From Mangrovicoccus ximenensis (GTDB taxonomy: Bacteria; Pseudomonadota; Alphaproteobacteria; Rhodobacterales; Rhodobacteraceae): a DNA stretch of 64,000 nucleotides. The notes beneath the pieces are model-generated. The model was not told the DNA's origin and did not search any database. It saw only the letters and a list, made by a program, of their open reading frames with translations. The translations under genes and the position numbers were made by a program. Numbering within the stretch: the first letter of the stretch is position 1; each line of letters starts with the position of its first letter. The stretch lies in the NCBI RefSeq assembly GCF_003056725.1, contig NZ_QBKZ01000001.1, positions 915,922-979,921 on the forward strand. The letters run 5' to 3'. Of the stretch, positions 8,660 through 19,828 are shown piece by piece.

Positions 8660-9297
8660 CCGGTCCCGATCCGGACGTCCTGCACCCGATGCCCCATGCG
8701 CCGGCGGTCATCTTCCTGGCGCCGCTGGCAAAGGACCGGCCCAATGTCTCGGCGGGCCGGTTCAGCTACTGGGACGACGCCGGGGGCCATGGCGACTTCT
8801 TCGGCCGCCAGGTACTCTACCACTATGATTTCATCGGCGACCGGCTGGAAATCGGCCCGTTCTGCGCGATCGCGGCCGGGGTGCAGATCGTGATGAACGG
8901 CGGCAGCCACGCCATGTCGGGTTTCTCGACCTTTCCCTTCAGCATCTTCGGCCATGGCTGGGAGGAAGGGTTCGATCCGGAGACCTGGACGGCGGAACGG
9001 CGCGGCGACACGGTGATCGGCCCGGATGTCTGGATCGGCCGCGGCGCGGTGCTGATGCCGGGCGTGACCATCGGCGCGGGCGCGGTGATCGGCGCAGAGG
9101 CGGTTGTCACCGGCGACCTGCGCCCGTATGCGGTCGCGGCGGGCAATCCGGCCCGCGAGATCCGCCGCCGCTTCGGCGACGCCACCGTCGACAGGCTGCT
9201 GGCCGTCGCCTGGTGGGACTGGCCGGCGGACAAGATCACCCGCAACCTGAACGCCATTCGCGGCGCAGACATCGAGGCACTGGAGGCCGCCACATGA
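8656..9297 (+). CDS. CatB/Vat-type hexapeptide-repeat acetyltransferase
   Basis: 213 residues of the left-handed beta-helix xenobiotic acyltransferase type. Hexapeptide repeats are clear in VIGPDVWIGRGAVLMPGVTI and GAGAVIGAEAVVTGD. The insertion carrying the putative catalytic His lies at NGGSHAMSGFSTFP, and WWDWP near the C-terminus is typical of the group. Homologues acetylate chloramphenicol or streptogramins, but many chromosomal copies act on unknown small molecules, so resistance should not be assumed. It overlaps both neighbours by four bases and appears inserted in the conserved MOSC-engB pair. Confidence 0.88.
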   Translation: MTGPDPDVLHPMPHAPAVIFLAPLAKDRPNVSAGRFSYWDDAGGHGDFFGRQVLYHYDFIGDRLEIGPFCAIAAGVQIVMNGGSHAMSGFSTFPFSIFGHGWEEGFDPETWTAERRGDTVIGPDVWIGRGAVLMPGVTIGAGAVIGAEAVVTGDLRPYAVAAGNPAREIRRRFGDATVDRLLAVAWWDWPADKITRNLNAIRGADIEALEAAT

Positions 9298-9950
9298 CGC
9301 AGCTCCCCTTCCCGCTCGCCGAGGAACCGGACGACATCTCCCGCGAGGCGGGGCGCAAGCTCTTCGCCGGCGACACCAATTTCGTGAAGGGCGTGGTCGC
9401 GATGTCCGGCCTGCCCCCCGCGGACCGCGTCGAAATCTGCTTCGCCGGCCGGTCCAATGTCGGAAAATCCTCGCTGATCAACGCGCTCACGGGCCGCAAG
9501 GGGCTGGCCCGCGCCTCGAACACGCCCGGCCGCACCCAGGAGATCAACTATTTCGAGCGCGACGCGCTCTACCTGGTCGACCTTCCCGGCTACGGTTTCG
9601 CCAATGCGCCGGTGGCGACGGTGGCGAAATGGCAGGAGCTGATGAAGAACTACCTGTCGGGCCGCCCGACCCTGCGCCGCGCCTTCGTGCTGATCGACAG
9701 CCGCCACGGCGTCAAGAAGGTCGATGACGAAATCCTGTCGCTGCTCGACCGCTCGGCGGTCACCTTCCAGGTGGTGCTGACCAAGGCCGACAAGATCAAG
9801 GCCAGCGAATACCCGAAGCTGCTCGATCAGGTCGCCAAGGCGCTGTCGAAGCACCCGGCCGCCTATCCGGAACTGATCCTGACCTCCTCCGAGAAGGGCG
9901 AGGGCATCCCCACCCTGCGCAGCACGATCAACGGCCTTCTCGCCGACTGA
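9294..9950 (+). CDS. engB: ribosome biogenesis GTPase EngB/YsxC
   Basis: 218-residue EngB (YihA) GTPase, needed for late 50S assembly. Motifs: G1 GRSNVGKSSL, G2 region NTPGRTQ, G3 DLPGYGFA, G4 TKADK and G5 TSSEKG. Length is normal for Alphaproteobacteria, which have an N-terminal extension of about 20 residues (here EEPDDISREAGRKLFAG). The ATG at 9294 overlaps the preceding gene's stop. A strong hairpin (9972-9999) follows and probably ends the operon. Confidence 0.95.
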   Translation: MTQLPFPLAEEPDDISREAGRKLFAGDTNFVKGVVAMSGLPPADRVEICFAGRSNVGKSSLINALTGRKGLARASNTPGRTQEINYFERDALYLVDLPGYGFANAPVATVAKWQELMKNYLSGRPTLRRAFVLIDSRHGVKKVDDEILSLLDRSAVTFQVVLTKADKIKASEYPKLLDQVAKALSKHPAAYPELILTSSEKGEGIPTLRSTINGLLAD

Positions 9951-9971
9951 TCGCGCCCCGGGGGAGAGGGT

Positions 9972-9999
9972 GCGGGAGAGGGGGGCTCCCCTCTCCTGC
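9972..9999. terminator. bidirectional intrinsic terminator between engB and the glycosyltransferase
   Basis: GGAGAGGGG at 9975-9983 pairs with CCCCTCTCC at 9988-9996 around a GGCT loop, between two convergent genes. A T run is lacking, as is common for GC-rich genomes. Confidence 0.55.
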
Positions 10000-10004
10000 C
10001 CGGC

Positions 10005-11243
10005 TCAGGCCCCGAAGGGTTCGGCCGCGTACTCCGCCTGATCCGCCGCCACCGCCGCTTTCAGATCCTGCATCAACGCAGGGTCTGCCGCATGGACGCG
10101 GCTCCAGTTCGGCATCGACGGGCTGCCATGCGGGCTTTCGAGGAAAATCTGCCCGGCCCGGGTGATGTTGTCGGCGAAAAGCTCCACCGTCAGCTCCTCG
10201 CGGTGCCGGTCGAGGCTCAGCCCGTTCATCTTGGCGTCATGGGCATAGACTTCCACCATGTCGAGCGCGCGCCGGTAATAGACCGCCTTCAGCGTCCGGA
10301 ACGTGTCGGTGGTGAAGACCGTGCCGTCGACCGCGAGCTTGCGGAAGATCGCCTTGCAGATATCGGTCGACATCCGGTTCAGCCCGTCGGTCGCGACATC
10401 GGCGCTGACGTCCTGGTGCTTGTGGTCATAGGCGTCGGAGATCTCCACCTGGCAGACCGCGCCGGGCCCCAGGTTGCGCCAGGCCTCGGAAAGCACGCCG
10501 ATTTCCAGCCCCCAGTCCGAGGGAATGCGCAGGTCGGGCAGGATGCCCGTGCGCAGCGCAAATTCCCCCGACAGCGGATAGCGGAAGCTGCGCAGGTAAT
10601 CGATGTAGTCGCGGTCGCCGATCACCTTCTTCAGCGCGATCAGCAGGGGCGAGACCAGGAGCCGGGTCACCCGCCCGTTCAGCTTGCCGTCGCCGATCCG
10701 CGGATAGAACCCCTTCGACAGCTGGTAGGGGAAATTCGGATTGGCCACCGGATAGACCAGCCGCGCCAGCATCTCCTGGTCATAGGTGACGATATCGCAG
10801 TCATGCGTCGCCATCACCGAGGAATCCGCGCAGGCGATCAGGTAGCCCATCGAAGTCCAGACATTCTTGCCCTTGCCCGGCTCCGGCGGCGCGAGGCCGA
10901 GCGCGGCGAGCCGCTCCTCGATCTGCAGCATCCGCGGCGAGCTGTTCCAGATCACGACGTGGTTCTGCGGCAGGCGGGCGAAGAAGTCCTTCGCCATCCG
11001 GTACTGGCGCTCGTCGGCACGGTCGAGCCCGATGATGATCCGGTGCAGATAGCGCACCTTTCCCAGCTCGGCGAGAATGTTGGCCAGCGCCGGGCCTTCG
11101 AGTTCGGAATAGAGCGACGGCAGGATCAGGCTGATCTTGCGGGTCTGGGCATAGGTCTCGATCTCGTAGACCATCTCCTCCAGCGGGCGGGAGCGGAGGT
11201 TGTGGAACTGCGCGATGTTGCCGTTCTGGTGGAAGTCAGCCAT
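10005..11243 (-). CDS. GT81-like glycosyltransferase, probable glucosyl-3-phosphoglycerate synthase
   Basis: 412 residues resembling glucosyl/mannosyl-3-phosphoglycerate synthases, which transfer a sugar from an NDP-sugar to 3-phosphoglycerate to make the solute precursor glucosyl- or mannosylglycerate phosphate. The metal-binding DxD is visible in MATHDCDIVTYDQ. KGFYPR, RVTRLLVSPLL, FRYPLSGEFALR and WGLEIGVLSE match the acceptor- and nucleotide-site segments of the family. ATG 11243 follows the stop of the phosphatase gene by one base, so phosphatase and synthase form a two-gene solute pathway. That partner has lost its N-terminus (next entry), so the pathway would stall at the phosphorylated intermediate unless another phosphatase acts. 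Confidence 0.8.
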   Translation of the reverse strand: MADFHQNGNIAQFHNLRSRPLEEMVYEIETYAQTRKISLILPSLYSELEGPALANILAELGKVRYLHRIIIGLDRADERQYRMAKDFFARLPQNHVVIWNSSPRMLQIEERLAALGLAPPEPGKGKNVWTSMGYLIACADSSVMATHDCDIVTYDQEMLARLVYPVANPNFPYQLSKGFYPRIGDGKLNGRVTRLLVSPLLIALKKVIGDRDYIDYLRSFRYPLSGEFALRTGILPDLRIPSDWGLEIGVLSEAWRNLGPGAVCQVEISDAYDHKHQDVSADVATDGLNRMSTDICKAIFRKLAVDGTVFTTDTFRTLKAVYYRRALDMVEVYAHDAKMNGLSLDRHREELTVELFADNITRAGQIFLESPHGSPSMPNWSRVHAADPALMQDLKAAVAADQAEYAAEPFGA

Positions 11244-11244
11244 G

Positions 11245-11640
11245 TCAGCTCTCCTGCGGCGCAAGGCCCGCGGTCAGATCCAGGATTGCGGCGTTCCAGC
11301 CTGCGGGGCCTTCGGCCTCCGTGCGCCGGATGCGCCCCTCTGCCTCGCCTGCCAGCTCGGGCAGGCCGGGGCCGTGGTCGTTGCGGATGATCACGCCATG
11401 GGTGGCGGCCTCGATCATTTCCCGGTCATTCGGCGCATCGCCGAGCGCCACCACCGTCTTTGCGCCGTAGCGCGCCGCGATCTCCGCCATGCGTCCGGCC
11501 TTGGTCGCGCCGAAGGACAGGGTCAGGAACCGGCCGCCGGAGCGCGCCGAGATCCCCAGCTCGCCGAGCGCCCCGAGGAAGGCGCCGCGCTCCGCTTCGG
11601 TTCCCTGCCACAGGCCCGGTTCGGAGAATTGCCGCCGCGT
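11245..11640 (-). pseudogene. HAD-IIB mannosyl-3-phosphoglycerate phosphatase-like, 3' fragment
   Basis: About 125 C-terminal residues remain, from SEPGLWQGTEAER to the stop at 11245. They include the HAD motif III/IV region (GATKAGRMAEIAARYG and VVALGDAPNDREMI), the Mg-binding DxxND that defines the family. The N-terminal part with the nucleophile Asp (DLDGTLL in relatives) and most of the cap are absent: upstream of about 11640 the translation no longer resembles the family. An in-frame ATG at 11877 would give a chimeric frame, but its first 80 residues are arginine-rich nonsense. The gene directly precedes the glycosyltransferase, which fits dephosphorylation of its product. Confidence 0.8.
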
Positions 11641-12382
11641 CGACGGTCCGCGCGGCATGGGCCGCTTGGCAAAGCCGCAGCCGGGCCCGCGGCGATGCCG
11701 AGGCGGGCATCCCCGGCAGCGGGGCAGGTTCGAACCCGCGAGACCATGGCGGGCCAGGACATGTCGCGCATCCTCCCGAACTTGCGCCGGAAACATCGGG
11801 CTGGCCCAGGCGCGGCCTGCACCGGACTGGGCCAGCCCCAAGTTTCGTCGCCGTTTGAAAGGCATGCCAGAGCGCACATCGTCCGGATCGGTTCATCTGT
11901 GCGCCGCACGCCTTCTGACGGCTGGATATGCGTGCTTTGGGGGTATGCGTCTCGGAGATCGTCGGCTCAATGCCCGCGCTGGGAGCAAGCACGCGGTCTC
12001 GGCAGTCATTGCGCCGGGGCCGCTGCACGGCAAAGCTCCCGGATCGTTTCCGGCCAAGAGCCCGGACCGCTCCGTGCGTCTCCACTGCGCTCGATGCAGC
12101 TGCGGTCCCATGCCCGATCCCGGTTTTCGGAGCCGCCGTGGCCTGCAGGTGCATTCGTCAAATCTCGGATCGTACCGTCGGCGGCGGCCGAATTTCCTCC
12201 CTTGCACGGCGAGGATGCAAGGGGGGCGGAGCTTCCCGGCGCATGGCCGGCGCCCTGCCTTCCCCGGAAGGGAGCATTGCCGTAGCGCAGCGGTTTCATC
12301 CAGCACAGGAACCTGAGGCAAACGGCAAGGCCCTGTGCTTCTGCCGGACGGGACGGTGCGGATCAGATGCCGACTGCGCCGG
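11641..12382. other. 742-bp non-coding/decayed interval
   Basis: No convincing gene. A plus-strand frame near 11935 reads FGGMRLGDRRLNARAGSK, reminiscent of the N-terminal LGDxRRxxR motif of Tn5/IS4-type transposases, but nothing downstream supports it. A stem-loop (CCCTTGCA, then TGCAAGGG, about 12206-12230) is present. The interval starts at the break in the phosphatase gene and probably contains foreign debris. Confidence 0.35.
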
Positions 12383-14680
12383 TCACGGATGCGGCGCCCT
12401 GTCTCCCGGCGGCGGTTGCGCGGCGGCTGCGGCGGGGCGGGGCGCAGGGACGGCAGCTGGAAGCGGCGGTTCGGTGGGCTCGATCTCGATCCCTTCGGGC
12501 AGATGGGCGCGGATGCGTTCGAGGATTTCGGGGCGCCGGAGCGGCTTGGTCAGGTAGAAATCCAGCCCCGCCTCCAGGATGCCCTGGTCGTCGCCGTCCA
12601 TCGCATGGGCGGTCAGCGCGCAGATCGGCGTCCGCTCCAGGCCTTCCGCCTGTTCGATCCCGCGGATTTTCCGGGTGGCTTCTTTGCCGTCCATCCGCGG
12701 CATCGAGATGTCCATGAAGACGAGATGCGGGCGCGTGCTCTGGAATTTCTCCACCGCCTCGATCCCGTCATTGGCGAAGGTGATGTCCAGATCCAGCTGC
12801 TTGAGCATCTTCGAGAAGACCAGCTGGTTGGTCTTGTTGTCCTCCGCCGCCAGAATGCGCATCCGCTGGCGCGGCGGCAGCACGGCCACGGCGGCCGCCG
12901 CCTGCATCGCGGCGGCGAGTTCGCGCAGCTTCATGTGCAGGTCGCGCCGCAGCAACGGCTTCTGCACGACGGCGAAGATCGCGCGGCTCTCCTGCTCCTG
13001 CGCAGCGAGATGCGAGGGGTTGGCCGTCATCAGGATCAGCGCGCTGCCGCTTCCCTTGGCGCGCATCCGCTCGGCAAAGGCCAGCCCGTCCATTTCCGGC
13101 ATGTCGTTGTCGAAGAGCACCAGATCGAACCGGCCTGGATCGTCGTTCAGCGCGGCCCCGGCGGAGCGGTAGGTCGCCACCCGCAGCCCCATCGCGCTGA
13201 GCTGCTTCTCCAGGATCATCCGGTTGATCGGGAGGTCGTCGACCACCATGGCCGAGCGCAGCCGCTCGGGCAGGGAGAAATCCTGCGGCAGAGGCGGCTC
13301 GACCGCGTCGATCGACAGCTGGAAGCCGAAGCAGGAGCCTTCGCCGGGTACCGAGTCGACCCAGATCTCGCCGCCCATCATTCCGACCAGCTGCTGGGTG
13401 ATGGCAAGGCCCAGCCCGGTGCCCTCGAACTGGCGGTTGCGTTCGTCCTCGACCTGGCTGAATTCGCCGAAGATCAGCTCCAGCTTGTCGGCGGCGATGC
13501 CGATGCCGGTATCCTCGACCGTGACATGCAGGTTGAAGCGGGGGCTGCCCTCCTCGGCATAGCCGGTGACCCGCACCAGCACATGGCCAGCCGGGGTGAA
13601 TTTCACCGCGTTGCCGATCAGGTTTGTCAGGATCTGGCGGATGCGGCCGGGATCGGCGACGAAGCGGGTCGGCAGGAACATGTCGTAATCGACCAGCAGG
13701 TCGATGCCCTTGTCGGCGGCGCTGGATTGCAGCAGCACGAGGATCTCGTGGATGGCGCGCTCCAGATCGAAGGGCTCGGGGTGGAGCACCAGCTTCTCGG
13801 CCTCGATCTTGGAATAGTCGAGCACGTCGTTGATGATGACCAGCAGCGCCTCGGCCGAGTTCTTGATCGTTTCGGCATAGAGCCGCTGCTCTTCGTCGAG
13901 ATCGCTTTCGATCAGCAGCTCCGACATGCCGACGACGCCGTTCATCGGCGTGCGGATCTCGTGGCTCATGTTGGCGAGAAAGGCGGCCTTGGCGCGCGCG
14001 GCGGCCTCGGCGCGCTGGCGGGCATCCTCGATGTCGCGCTCGTAGCGGATCGTGTCAGTGATATCGAGCACCAGGCTGACGAGGTCGCCGTCCTGTCCGC
14101 GCCGGTCCATCAGCTTGACATAGGTGTCGTTCCAGAGCCTCAGCACCACCGGCTCGATGGTCTCGCCGGTCCAGCGCGCCAGCATCGCGTCATGCCAGGC
14201 GCCCGCGGCCTCGGTGCCGGTATCGACGACGCCCTCGTTGAGCAGAAGCTGCAGCAGCTCGCCATAGGTGATGCCGGGGCGGATGCCGTCGAGCCCGTCG
14301 AACAGCGACAGGTAGGAGCGGTTGGCGATCAAGAGCTGGTCGCGGCGGTTGAACACGGCGAAGCCGTCCTGGATGGTTTCCAGCGCGTCCCAGAGCCGCC
14401 GTTCGGCGACGGTCGCCTGGCGGTGGGCGCGTTCCAGATCCTTCTGCGCCTGGCTGGCCTGGCCCTTCAGCGCCTCGGCCTCGGTGCGCACCTCGCGCAC
14501 CTGGCGGCGCTGCTGGATGATCTCGTCGGTCAGCTGGCGGGCATGCAGTCCGAGGCGCCGGTTGGCGCGGGTCAGCTCGGCATGCTTGGTCTCCAGGAGC
14601 TGTTCGGCGGCAAGCCGCGCGCGCCGTTCGGCAGCCAGCAATTCCTGCAAGCTGGGGCTCTGCTCCTTCGTCATCCGCAT
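12383..14680 (-). CDS. hybrid sensor histidine kinase with PAS and two receiver domains
   Basis: 765 residues, cytosolic (no TM segment). Order: coiled coil (about 1-100), PAS-like domain (about 95-215; [18 protein letters not shown]), HisKA with phospho-acceptor His in [13 protein letters not shown], HATPase with N box [12 protein letters not shown]1 EDTGIGI and G2 GTGLGLAI, a first receiver ([13 protein letters not shown]), a second receiver ([13 protein letters not shown]), and a Pro/Ala-rich tail. Both receiver Asp residues are present. The architecture resembles BarA/RpfC-type kinases that relay phosphate internally; no Hpt domain or cognate regulator lies nearby, so the output partner is encoded elsewhere. 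ATGs at 14680 and 14674 are both possible; the second has better Shine-Dalgarno spacing. Confidence 0.92.
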   Translation of the reverse strand: MRMTKEQSPSLQELLAAERRARLAAEQLLETKHAELTRANRRLGLHARQLTDEIIQQRRQVREVRTEAEALKGQASQAQKDLERAHRQATVAERRLWDALETIQDGFAVFNRRDQLLIANRSYLSLFDGLDGIRPGITYGELLQLLLNEGVVDTGTEAAGAWHDAMLARWTGETIEPVVLRLWNDTYVKLMDRRGQDGDLVSLVLDITDTIRYERDIEDARQRAEAAARAKAAFLANMSHEIRTPMNGVVGMSELLIESDLDEEQRLYAETIKNSAEALLVIINDVLDYSKIEAEKLVLHPEPFDLERAIHEILVLLQSSAADKGIDLLVDYDMFLPTRFVADPGRIRQILTNLIGNAVKFTPAGHVLVRVTGYAEEGSPRFNLHVTVEDTGIGIAADKLELIFGEFSQVEDERNRQFEGTGLGLAITQQLVGMMGGEIWVDSVPGEGSCFGFQLSIDAVEPPLPQDFSLPERLRSAMVVDDLPINRMILEKQLSAMGLRVATYRSAGAALNDDPGRFDLVLFDNDMPEMDGLAFAERMRAKGSGSALILMTANPSHLAAQEQESRAIFAVVQKPLLRRDLHMKLRELAAAMQAAAAVAVLPPRQRMRILAAEDNKTNQLVFSKMLKQLDLDITFANDGIEAVEKFQSTRPHLVFMDISMPRMDGKEATRKIRGIEQAEGLERTPICALTAHAMDGDDQGILEAGLDFYLTKPLRRPEILERIRAHLPEGIEIEPTEPPLPAAVPAPRPAAAAAQPPPGDRAPHP

Positions 14681-14737
14681 CCTCGGGGGCTCTCCGCAAG
14701 GATGCTTAATCGAGGGGGATGAACAGAGGCTGAACGG

Positions 14738-14758
14738 GGGCGGGGGCTGCCCCCGCCC
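14738..14758 (-). terminator. GC-rich terminator hairpin after the thiolase gene
   Basis: GGGCGGGGGC and GCCCCCGCCC form an almost loopless perfect palindrome just past the thiolase stop at 14766. No T run follows. Confidence 0.5.
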
Positions 14759-14765
14759 GCCGGTC

Positions 14766-15941
14766 TCAGAGCCGTTCGATGGCCAGCGCGATGCCCTGGC
14801 CGCCGCCGATGCACATTGTGGCGAGCGCGCGCTTGCCGCCGATCCGCTCCAGCTCGTAGAGCGCCTTGATCAGGATGATCGCGCCGGTCGCGCCGATCGG
14901 ATGGCCGAGCGCGATCGCGCCGCCGTTCGGGTTCACCTTGTCCGGGTCTAGCCCCAGCCCGCGGCTGACCGCCAGCGCCTGGGCGGCGAAGGCCTCGTTC
15001 GACTCGATCACGTCGAAATCCGCCGCGGAAAGGCCGGTGCGCGCCAGCAGCTTCTCGACCGCCGGAACCGGGCCGATGCCCATCACCTCGGGGCGCACGC
15101 CGGCATGGGCATAGCCGAGGATGCGGGCCTTGGGCGTGAGCCCGGCCTTCGACGCCGCTTCCGCCGAGGCCAGCACCACCGCACCCGCCCCGTCATTGAG
15201 GCCCGAGGCATTGCCTGCGGTGACCGAGCCGTCCTTGCGGAAGGCGGGGCGCAGCCCGGCGAGCTTCTCGGCCGTGGTGGCCTTCGGATGCTCGTCGGTG
15301 TCGAAGGCGATTTCCTCGCGCTTCACCTTGACCATGACCGGCACGATCTGGTCCTTGAAGCGCCCGCCCGAGATCGCCGCGGCCGCGCGGGCCTGGCTCT
15401 CGGCGGCGAAGGCGTCCTGGTCCTCGCGGCTGATCTGGTGCTCGGCGGCGACATTCTCGGCGGTGATGCCCATGTGGCCGGTGCCGAAGGGGCAGGTGAG
15501 GGCGCCGACCATCATGTCCTGCATGCCCATGTCGCCCATCTTCTGGCCCCAGCGCACCGCCTGGCTGGAATAGGGCGCGCGGCTCATGCTTTCGGCGCCG
15601 CCCGCCAGCCCGAATTCCGCGTCGCCCATGGCAATCGACTGGATCACCGAGATCGTCGCCTGCAGCCCCGAACCGCAGAGCCGGTTGACGTTCATCGCCG
15701 GCGTGCCCTCCGGGATGCCGGCCTCCATCGCCGCGGCGCGGGACAGGTACATGTCGCGCGCTTCCGTGTTGATCACGTGGCCCATCGCGACATGGCCGAT
15801 CTGCGCCGGGTCCACGCCGGAGCGCTCCAGCGCCGCCTTGGCCGCGATCGCGCCGAGCGCGATCGGCGTGGTGCCTGCGAGACTGCCGCCGAAGCCGCCG
15901 ATCGCCGTGCGCGCGCCGTCCAGGATTACGACGTCCTCCAT
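14766..15941 (-). CDS. acetyl-CoA C-acetyltransferase (thiolase II)
   Basis: 391 residues of the degradative/biosynthetic thiolase family, catalysing acetoacetyl-CoA formation or cleavage. The acyl-enzyme Cys lies in [12 protein letters not shown] (about residue 90), His in [20 protein letters not shown] context, and the second catalytic Cys in TMCIGGGQG near the C-terminus. The highest resemblance is to PhaA/AtoB-type enzymes, so roles in polyhydroxybutyrate synthesis, ethylmalonyl-CoA metabolism or ketone-body use are all possible. No phaB is adjacent, so no symbol is given. ATG 15941 is preceded by a strong AGGAGGG ribosome binding site; the gene ends just before a hairpin. Confidence 0.9.
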   Translation of the reverse strand: MEDVVILDGARTAIGGFGGSLAGTTPIALGAIAAKAALERSGVDPAQIGHVAMGHVINTEARDMYLSRAAAMEAGIPEGTPAMNVNRLCGSGLQATISVIQSIAMGDAEFGLAGGAESMSRAPYSSQAVRWGQKMGDMGMQDMMVGALTCPFGTGHMGITAENVAAEHQISREDQDAFAAESQARAAAAISGGRFKDQIVPVMVKVKREEIAFDTDEHPKATTAEKLAGLRPAFRKDGSVTAGNASGLNDGAGAVVLASAEAASKAGLTPKARILGYAHAGVRPEVMGIGPVPAVEKLLARTGLSAADFDVIESNEAFAAQALAVSRGLGLDPDKVNPNGGAIALGHPIGATGAIILIKALYELERIGGKRALATMCIGGGQGIALAIERL

Positions 15942-15958
15942 GGGATTCCCTCCTCGTT

Positions 15959-16812
15959 CTACCCCAGCTCGACGATAGCGATTTCGGGGGGCACGCCAAT
16001 CCTCAAGGGGAGGCCGGAATAGCCGATGCCGCGGCAGACGATCAAATGATTGCCGTTTTCGCATATGTGCCCGCCGGCATAGCGGCTGCCGAACTCCGAG
16101 GGCACGGCCGGGGTCCGTCCGATGAGCTTGACCTGGCCGCCATGGGTATGGCCGCTGACCTGGAGGAAGGCGCGGGGATCGGCTTCGGCGAAATAATCGG
16201 GTTCGTGCGCCAGATGGATCGCTGGCGCGCCCTCGGGAACCGCGGCAAAGGCGGCATCGGCGTCGAGATGGCTGACATAGCGTGTCCGGCCGTCCTGCCG
16301 GATCTTGCGGGCGCGCTGGCTGTCGGTGCCGACCAGCCAGAAGCCGCCCCCGCCATGGGGGATGTGCCGTGCCTCGTTGCGCAGCAGCGGAAGCCCCTGC
16401 GCCCCATGCGCCTCGATCACCGAATTGCGCAGGTGGTCCGTGTCGCGGGACAGGTCGCAATCGCCCCAGTCATGGTTGCCGAGGATCGACCAGACTCCCA
16501 GCGGCGCCCGCAGGCCGGCGAGCCGCCCGACGATCCCGGCGGCCGGCTCGAAGCGCGAAAACGGCCACATGTTGCGGTCCAGAAGCAGGTCGCCGGCCAG
16601 GAAGGCGATGTCGGGCGCCAGCGCATTGATCTGCGCGACGATGCGCTCGAGGAGCGCGAGGGAAACCCAGGGCGCGCCGACATGCAGATCCGACAGCACC
16701 GCGGCGCGCATCGGGGGCAGCGTCCAGCGGGGATCGGAGATGCGGTGGGTGACCACGCGGGGCAGGCGCCGGATGGCGCCCCAGCCGCGGGCGGGGGCAG
16801 AAGAACGGAACA
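15959..16812 (-). CDS. metallophosphoesterase (calcineurin-like)
   Basis: 284 residues with the dimetal phosphoesterase signatures in order: SDLHVGAP, AGDLLLDR, LGNHDWGD, the late histidines in HLAHEPDYF, and SGHTHGGQV. Such proteins include UDP-diacylglucosamine hydrolase-like and YaeI/YkuE enzymes; this one looks closest to the YkuE type but lacks an obvious Tat signal. The ATG at 16812 follows GAGGTG and is preferred to one at 16867. It lies downstream of serA behind a strong terminator and 17 bases upstream of the thiolase on the same strand. Confidence 0.85.
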
Positions 16813-16870
16813 TGGCGGCACCTCGGAACTCTGTCCCGACTGTCCCCGTTCCGCCCCGCCGAAACAAGAG

Positions 16871-16914
16871 GGCCCCGGCGGCCTGCAGGGGAAGTCCCGC
16901 AGGCCGCCGGGGCC
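16871..16914 (-). terminator. strong terminator after serA
   Basis: A 16-bp perfect stem: GGCCCCGGCGGCCTGC at 16871-16886 pairs with its complement at 16899-16914. On the minus strand it is followed by CTCTTGTTTC. It lies 29 bases past the serA stop. Confidence 0.7.
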
Positions 16915-16942
16915 GGTCAGGTCCGCAAGGGACCGGTCAGGC

Positions 16943-18535
16943 TCAGGCGACGTCGAAGGCCAGCGGCTTGACCGCCTGGAACTTGCCGAGCGCCTCGAGC
17001 TTGCCGACCAGCTCCGGCTTCACCATCTCGTCGAGATGGATCAGCGCGATCGCGTCCTCGCCGTTGGCGGTCCGGCCCAGCGTGAAGTTTGCGATGTTGT
17101 AGCCCGCCTCGCCCACGGTGATGCCCAGCGAACCGATGACGCCGGGGACGTCCTTGTTCGTGGTGTAGAGCATGTAGGGCGCCACTTCGGCGTCGATGTT
17201 GATGCCCTTGATCTGGATGAAGCGCGGCTTGCCGTCGGAGAACACGGTGCCCGCGACGGTGCGGGTGCGGCTTTCCAGCTCGACGGTCAGCTTGATGTAG
17301 CCGTCGAACACGCCGGACTTGTCCTGCTTGGTCTGGCTGACATGGACGCCCTTCTCCTTGAACATCACCGGCGCGGAGACCAGGTTCACGTCCGGCGTGG
17401 TCGGCTTCAGGAAGCCCGCCAGCACGGCGCAGTCCAGCGCCTTGAGGTTCATCTCGGAGGCGACGCCGTCATAGGTGATGTTGATCGACTTCACCGGCTC
17501 GTCGGTCAGCTGGCCGACGAAGCTGCCCAGATGCTCGGAGAGCTTGATCCAGGGGCCCATGACCTTGGCTTCCTCGGCGGTCACCGCGGGCATGTTCAGC
17601 GAGTTCTGCACGGCGCCGGTCATCAGGTAGTCGGACATCTGCTCGGCGACCTGCAGGGCGACGTTTTCCTGCGCTTCGGTGGTGGCGGCGCCGAGATGCG
17701 GGGTGCAGACCACGTTCTCGAGGCCGAAGAGCGGGTTCTCGGTCGCCGGTTCCACGGAGAACACGTCGAAGCCAGCACCGGCGACATGGCCGGATTTCAG
17801 CAGTTCGGCCAGCGCGGCCTCGTCGACCAGGCCGCCGCGGGCGCAGTTGATGATCCGCACGCCGGGCTTGGTCTTGGCCAGGTTGTCCTTCGACAGGATG
17901 TTGGCGGTCTTCTCGGTCTTCGGAACGTGCAGCGTGATGAAGTCGGCCTTCGGCAGCAGCTCGTCCAGCTCGACCTTGGTCACGCCCAGCTCGGCGGCGC
18001 GCTCTTCGGACAGGAAGGGGTCATAGGCCAGGACCTTCATCTTCAGGCCGAGGGCGCGGGAGGCGACGATCGAGCCGATATTGCCGCAGCCGATCAGGCC
18101 CAGCGTCTTTCCGGTGATCTCGACGCCCATGAAGCGCGACTTCTCCCATTTGCCGGCCTGGGTGGAGGCATCGGCGGCGGGGATCTGGCGGGCGACGGCG
18201 AACATCATCGCGATGGCATGTTCGGCGGTGGTGATCGAGTTGCCGAAGGGCGTGTTCATCACGATCACGCCCTTCTTGGAGGCCAGCGGGATGTCGACGT
18301 TGTCGACGCCGATGCCGGCGCGGCCGATGACCTTCAGGTTGGTCGCGGCTTCCAGCACGTCGGCGGTCACCTTGGTGGCCGAGCGGATCGCCAGGCCGTC
18401 ATACTCGCCGATGATTTCCAGCAGCTTGGCCTTGTCCTTGCCGAGCTTCGGCATGAAGTCGACCTCGACGCCGCGGTCGCGGAAGATCTGGACGGCGGTT
18501 TCGGAGAGGGCGTCGGAGACGAGAACCTTGGGCAT
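16943..18535 (-). CDS. serA: D-3-phosphoglycerate dehydrogenase
   Basis: 530 residues, the long SerA form with an extra regulatory (ASB) domain and a C-terminal ACT domain. It oxidises 3-phosphoglycerate to 3-phosphohydroxypyruvate with NAD+, the first step of serine synthesis. Visible: NAD-binding GLIGCGNIGSIVA, active-site NCARGGLVDEAAL, the His of the Glu-His pair in TPHLGAATTEAQENVA, and the ACT domain from about residue 452 (YTTNKDVPGVIGSLG). It follows serC by 138 bases on the same strand with GC-rich hairpins between, so expression of the two may be partly uncoupled. Confidence 0.97.
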   Translation of the reverse strand: MPKVLVSDALSETAVQIFRDRGVEVDFMPKLGKDKAKLLEIIGEYDGLAIRSATKVTADVLEAATNLKVIGRAGIGVDNVDIPLASKKGVIVMNTPFGNSITTAEHAIAMMFAVARQIPAADASTQAGKWEKSRFMGVEITGKTLGLIGCGNIGSIVASRALGLKMKVLAYDPFLSEERAAELGVTKVELDELLPKADFITLHVPKTEKTANILSKDNLAKTKPGVRIINCARGGLVDEAALAELLKSGHVAGAGFDVFSVEPATENPLFGLENVVCTPHLGAATTEAQENVALQVAEQMSDYLMTGAVQNSLNMPAVTAEEAKVMGPWIKLSEHLGSFVGQLTDEPVKSINITYDGVASEMNLKALDCAVLAGFLKPTTPDVNLVSAPVMFKEKGVHVSQTKQDKSGVFDGYIKLTVELESRTRTVAGTVFSDGKPRFIQIKGINIDAEVAPYMLYTTNKDVPGVIGSLGITVGEAGYNIANFTLGRTANGEDAIALIHLDEMVKPELVGKLEALGKFQAVKPLAFDVA

Positions 18536-18603
18536 GGTCTTAGTCCTTGTGGCAGGTGCCGGGCACGGGGCATCGGGCCGCCGTCCGGCTGTCCGGAGCG
18601 GGA

Positions 18604-18665
18604 CCCCGCCGGAGGCGGCGGGGAGCGGTATTCAGGGGGAATGTCCGGGGCGGGGCGCGCCCCGG
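18604..18665 (-). terminator. two GC-rich hairpins between serC and serA
   Basis: CCCCGCC/GGCGGGG (18604-18623) and CCGGGGCG/CGCCCCGG (18645-18665) fold as separate stems just after the serC stop. They could attenuate transcription into serA or protect the serC 3' end. Neither has a T run. Confidence 0.4.
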
Positions 18666-18673
18666 AAGGCCGG

Positions 18674-19828
<1,155 letters not shown>

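Noticed and set aside
8656-9297. Annotating the hexapeptide acyltransferase as a chloramphenicol resistance gene
   Set aside because: The fold is the same, but chromosomal members in this kind of operon have no demonstrated link to resistance.
11725-11745. A GGTTCGAACC word that looks like a tRNA T-loop
   Set aside because: The five-base stems that should flank it do not pair on either strand, and no acceptor, D or anticodon arms fit around it.
11877-11877. ATG at 11877 as the start of a full HAD phosphatase gene
   Set aside because: The first 80 residues from it do not resemble the HAD nucleophile domain; they are arginine-rich and unrelated.
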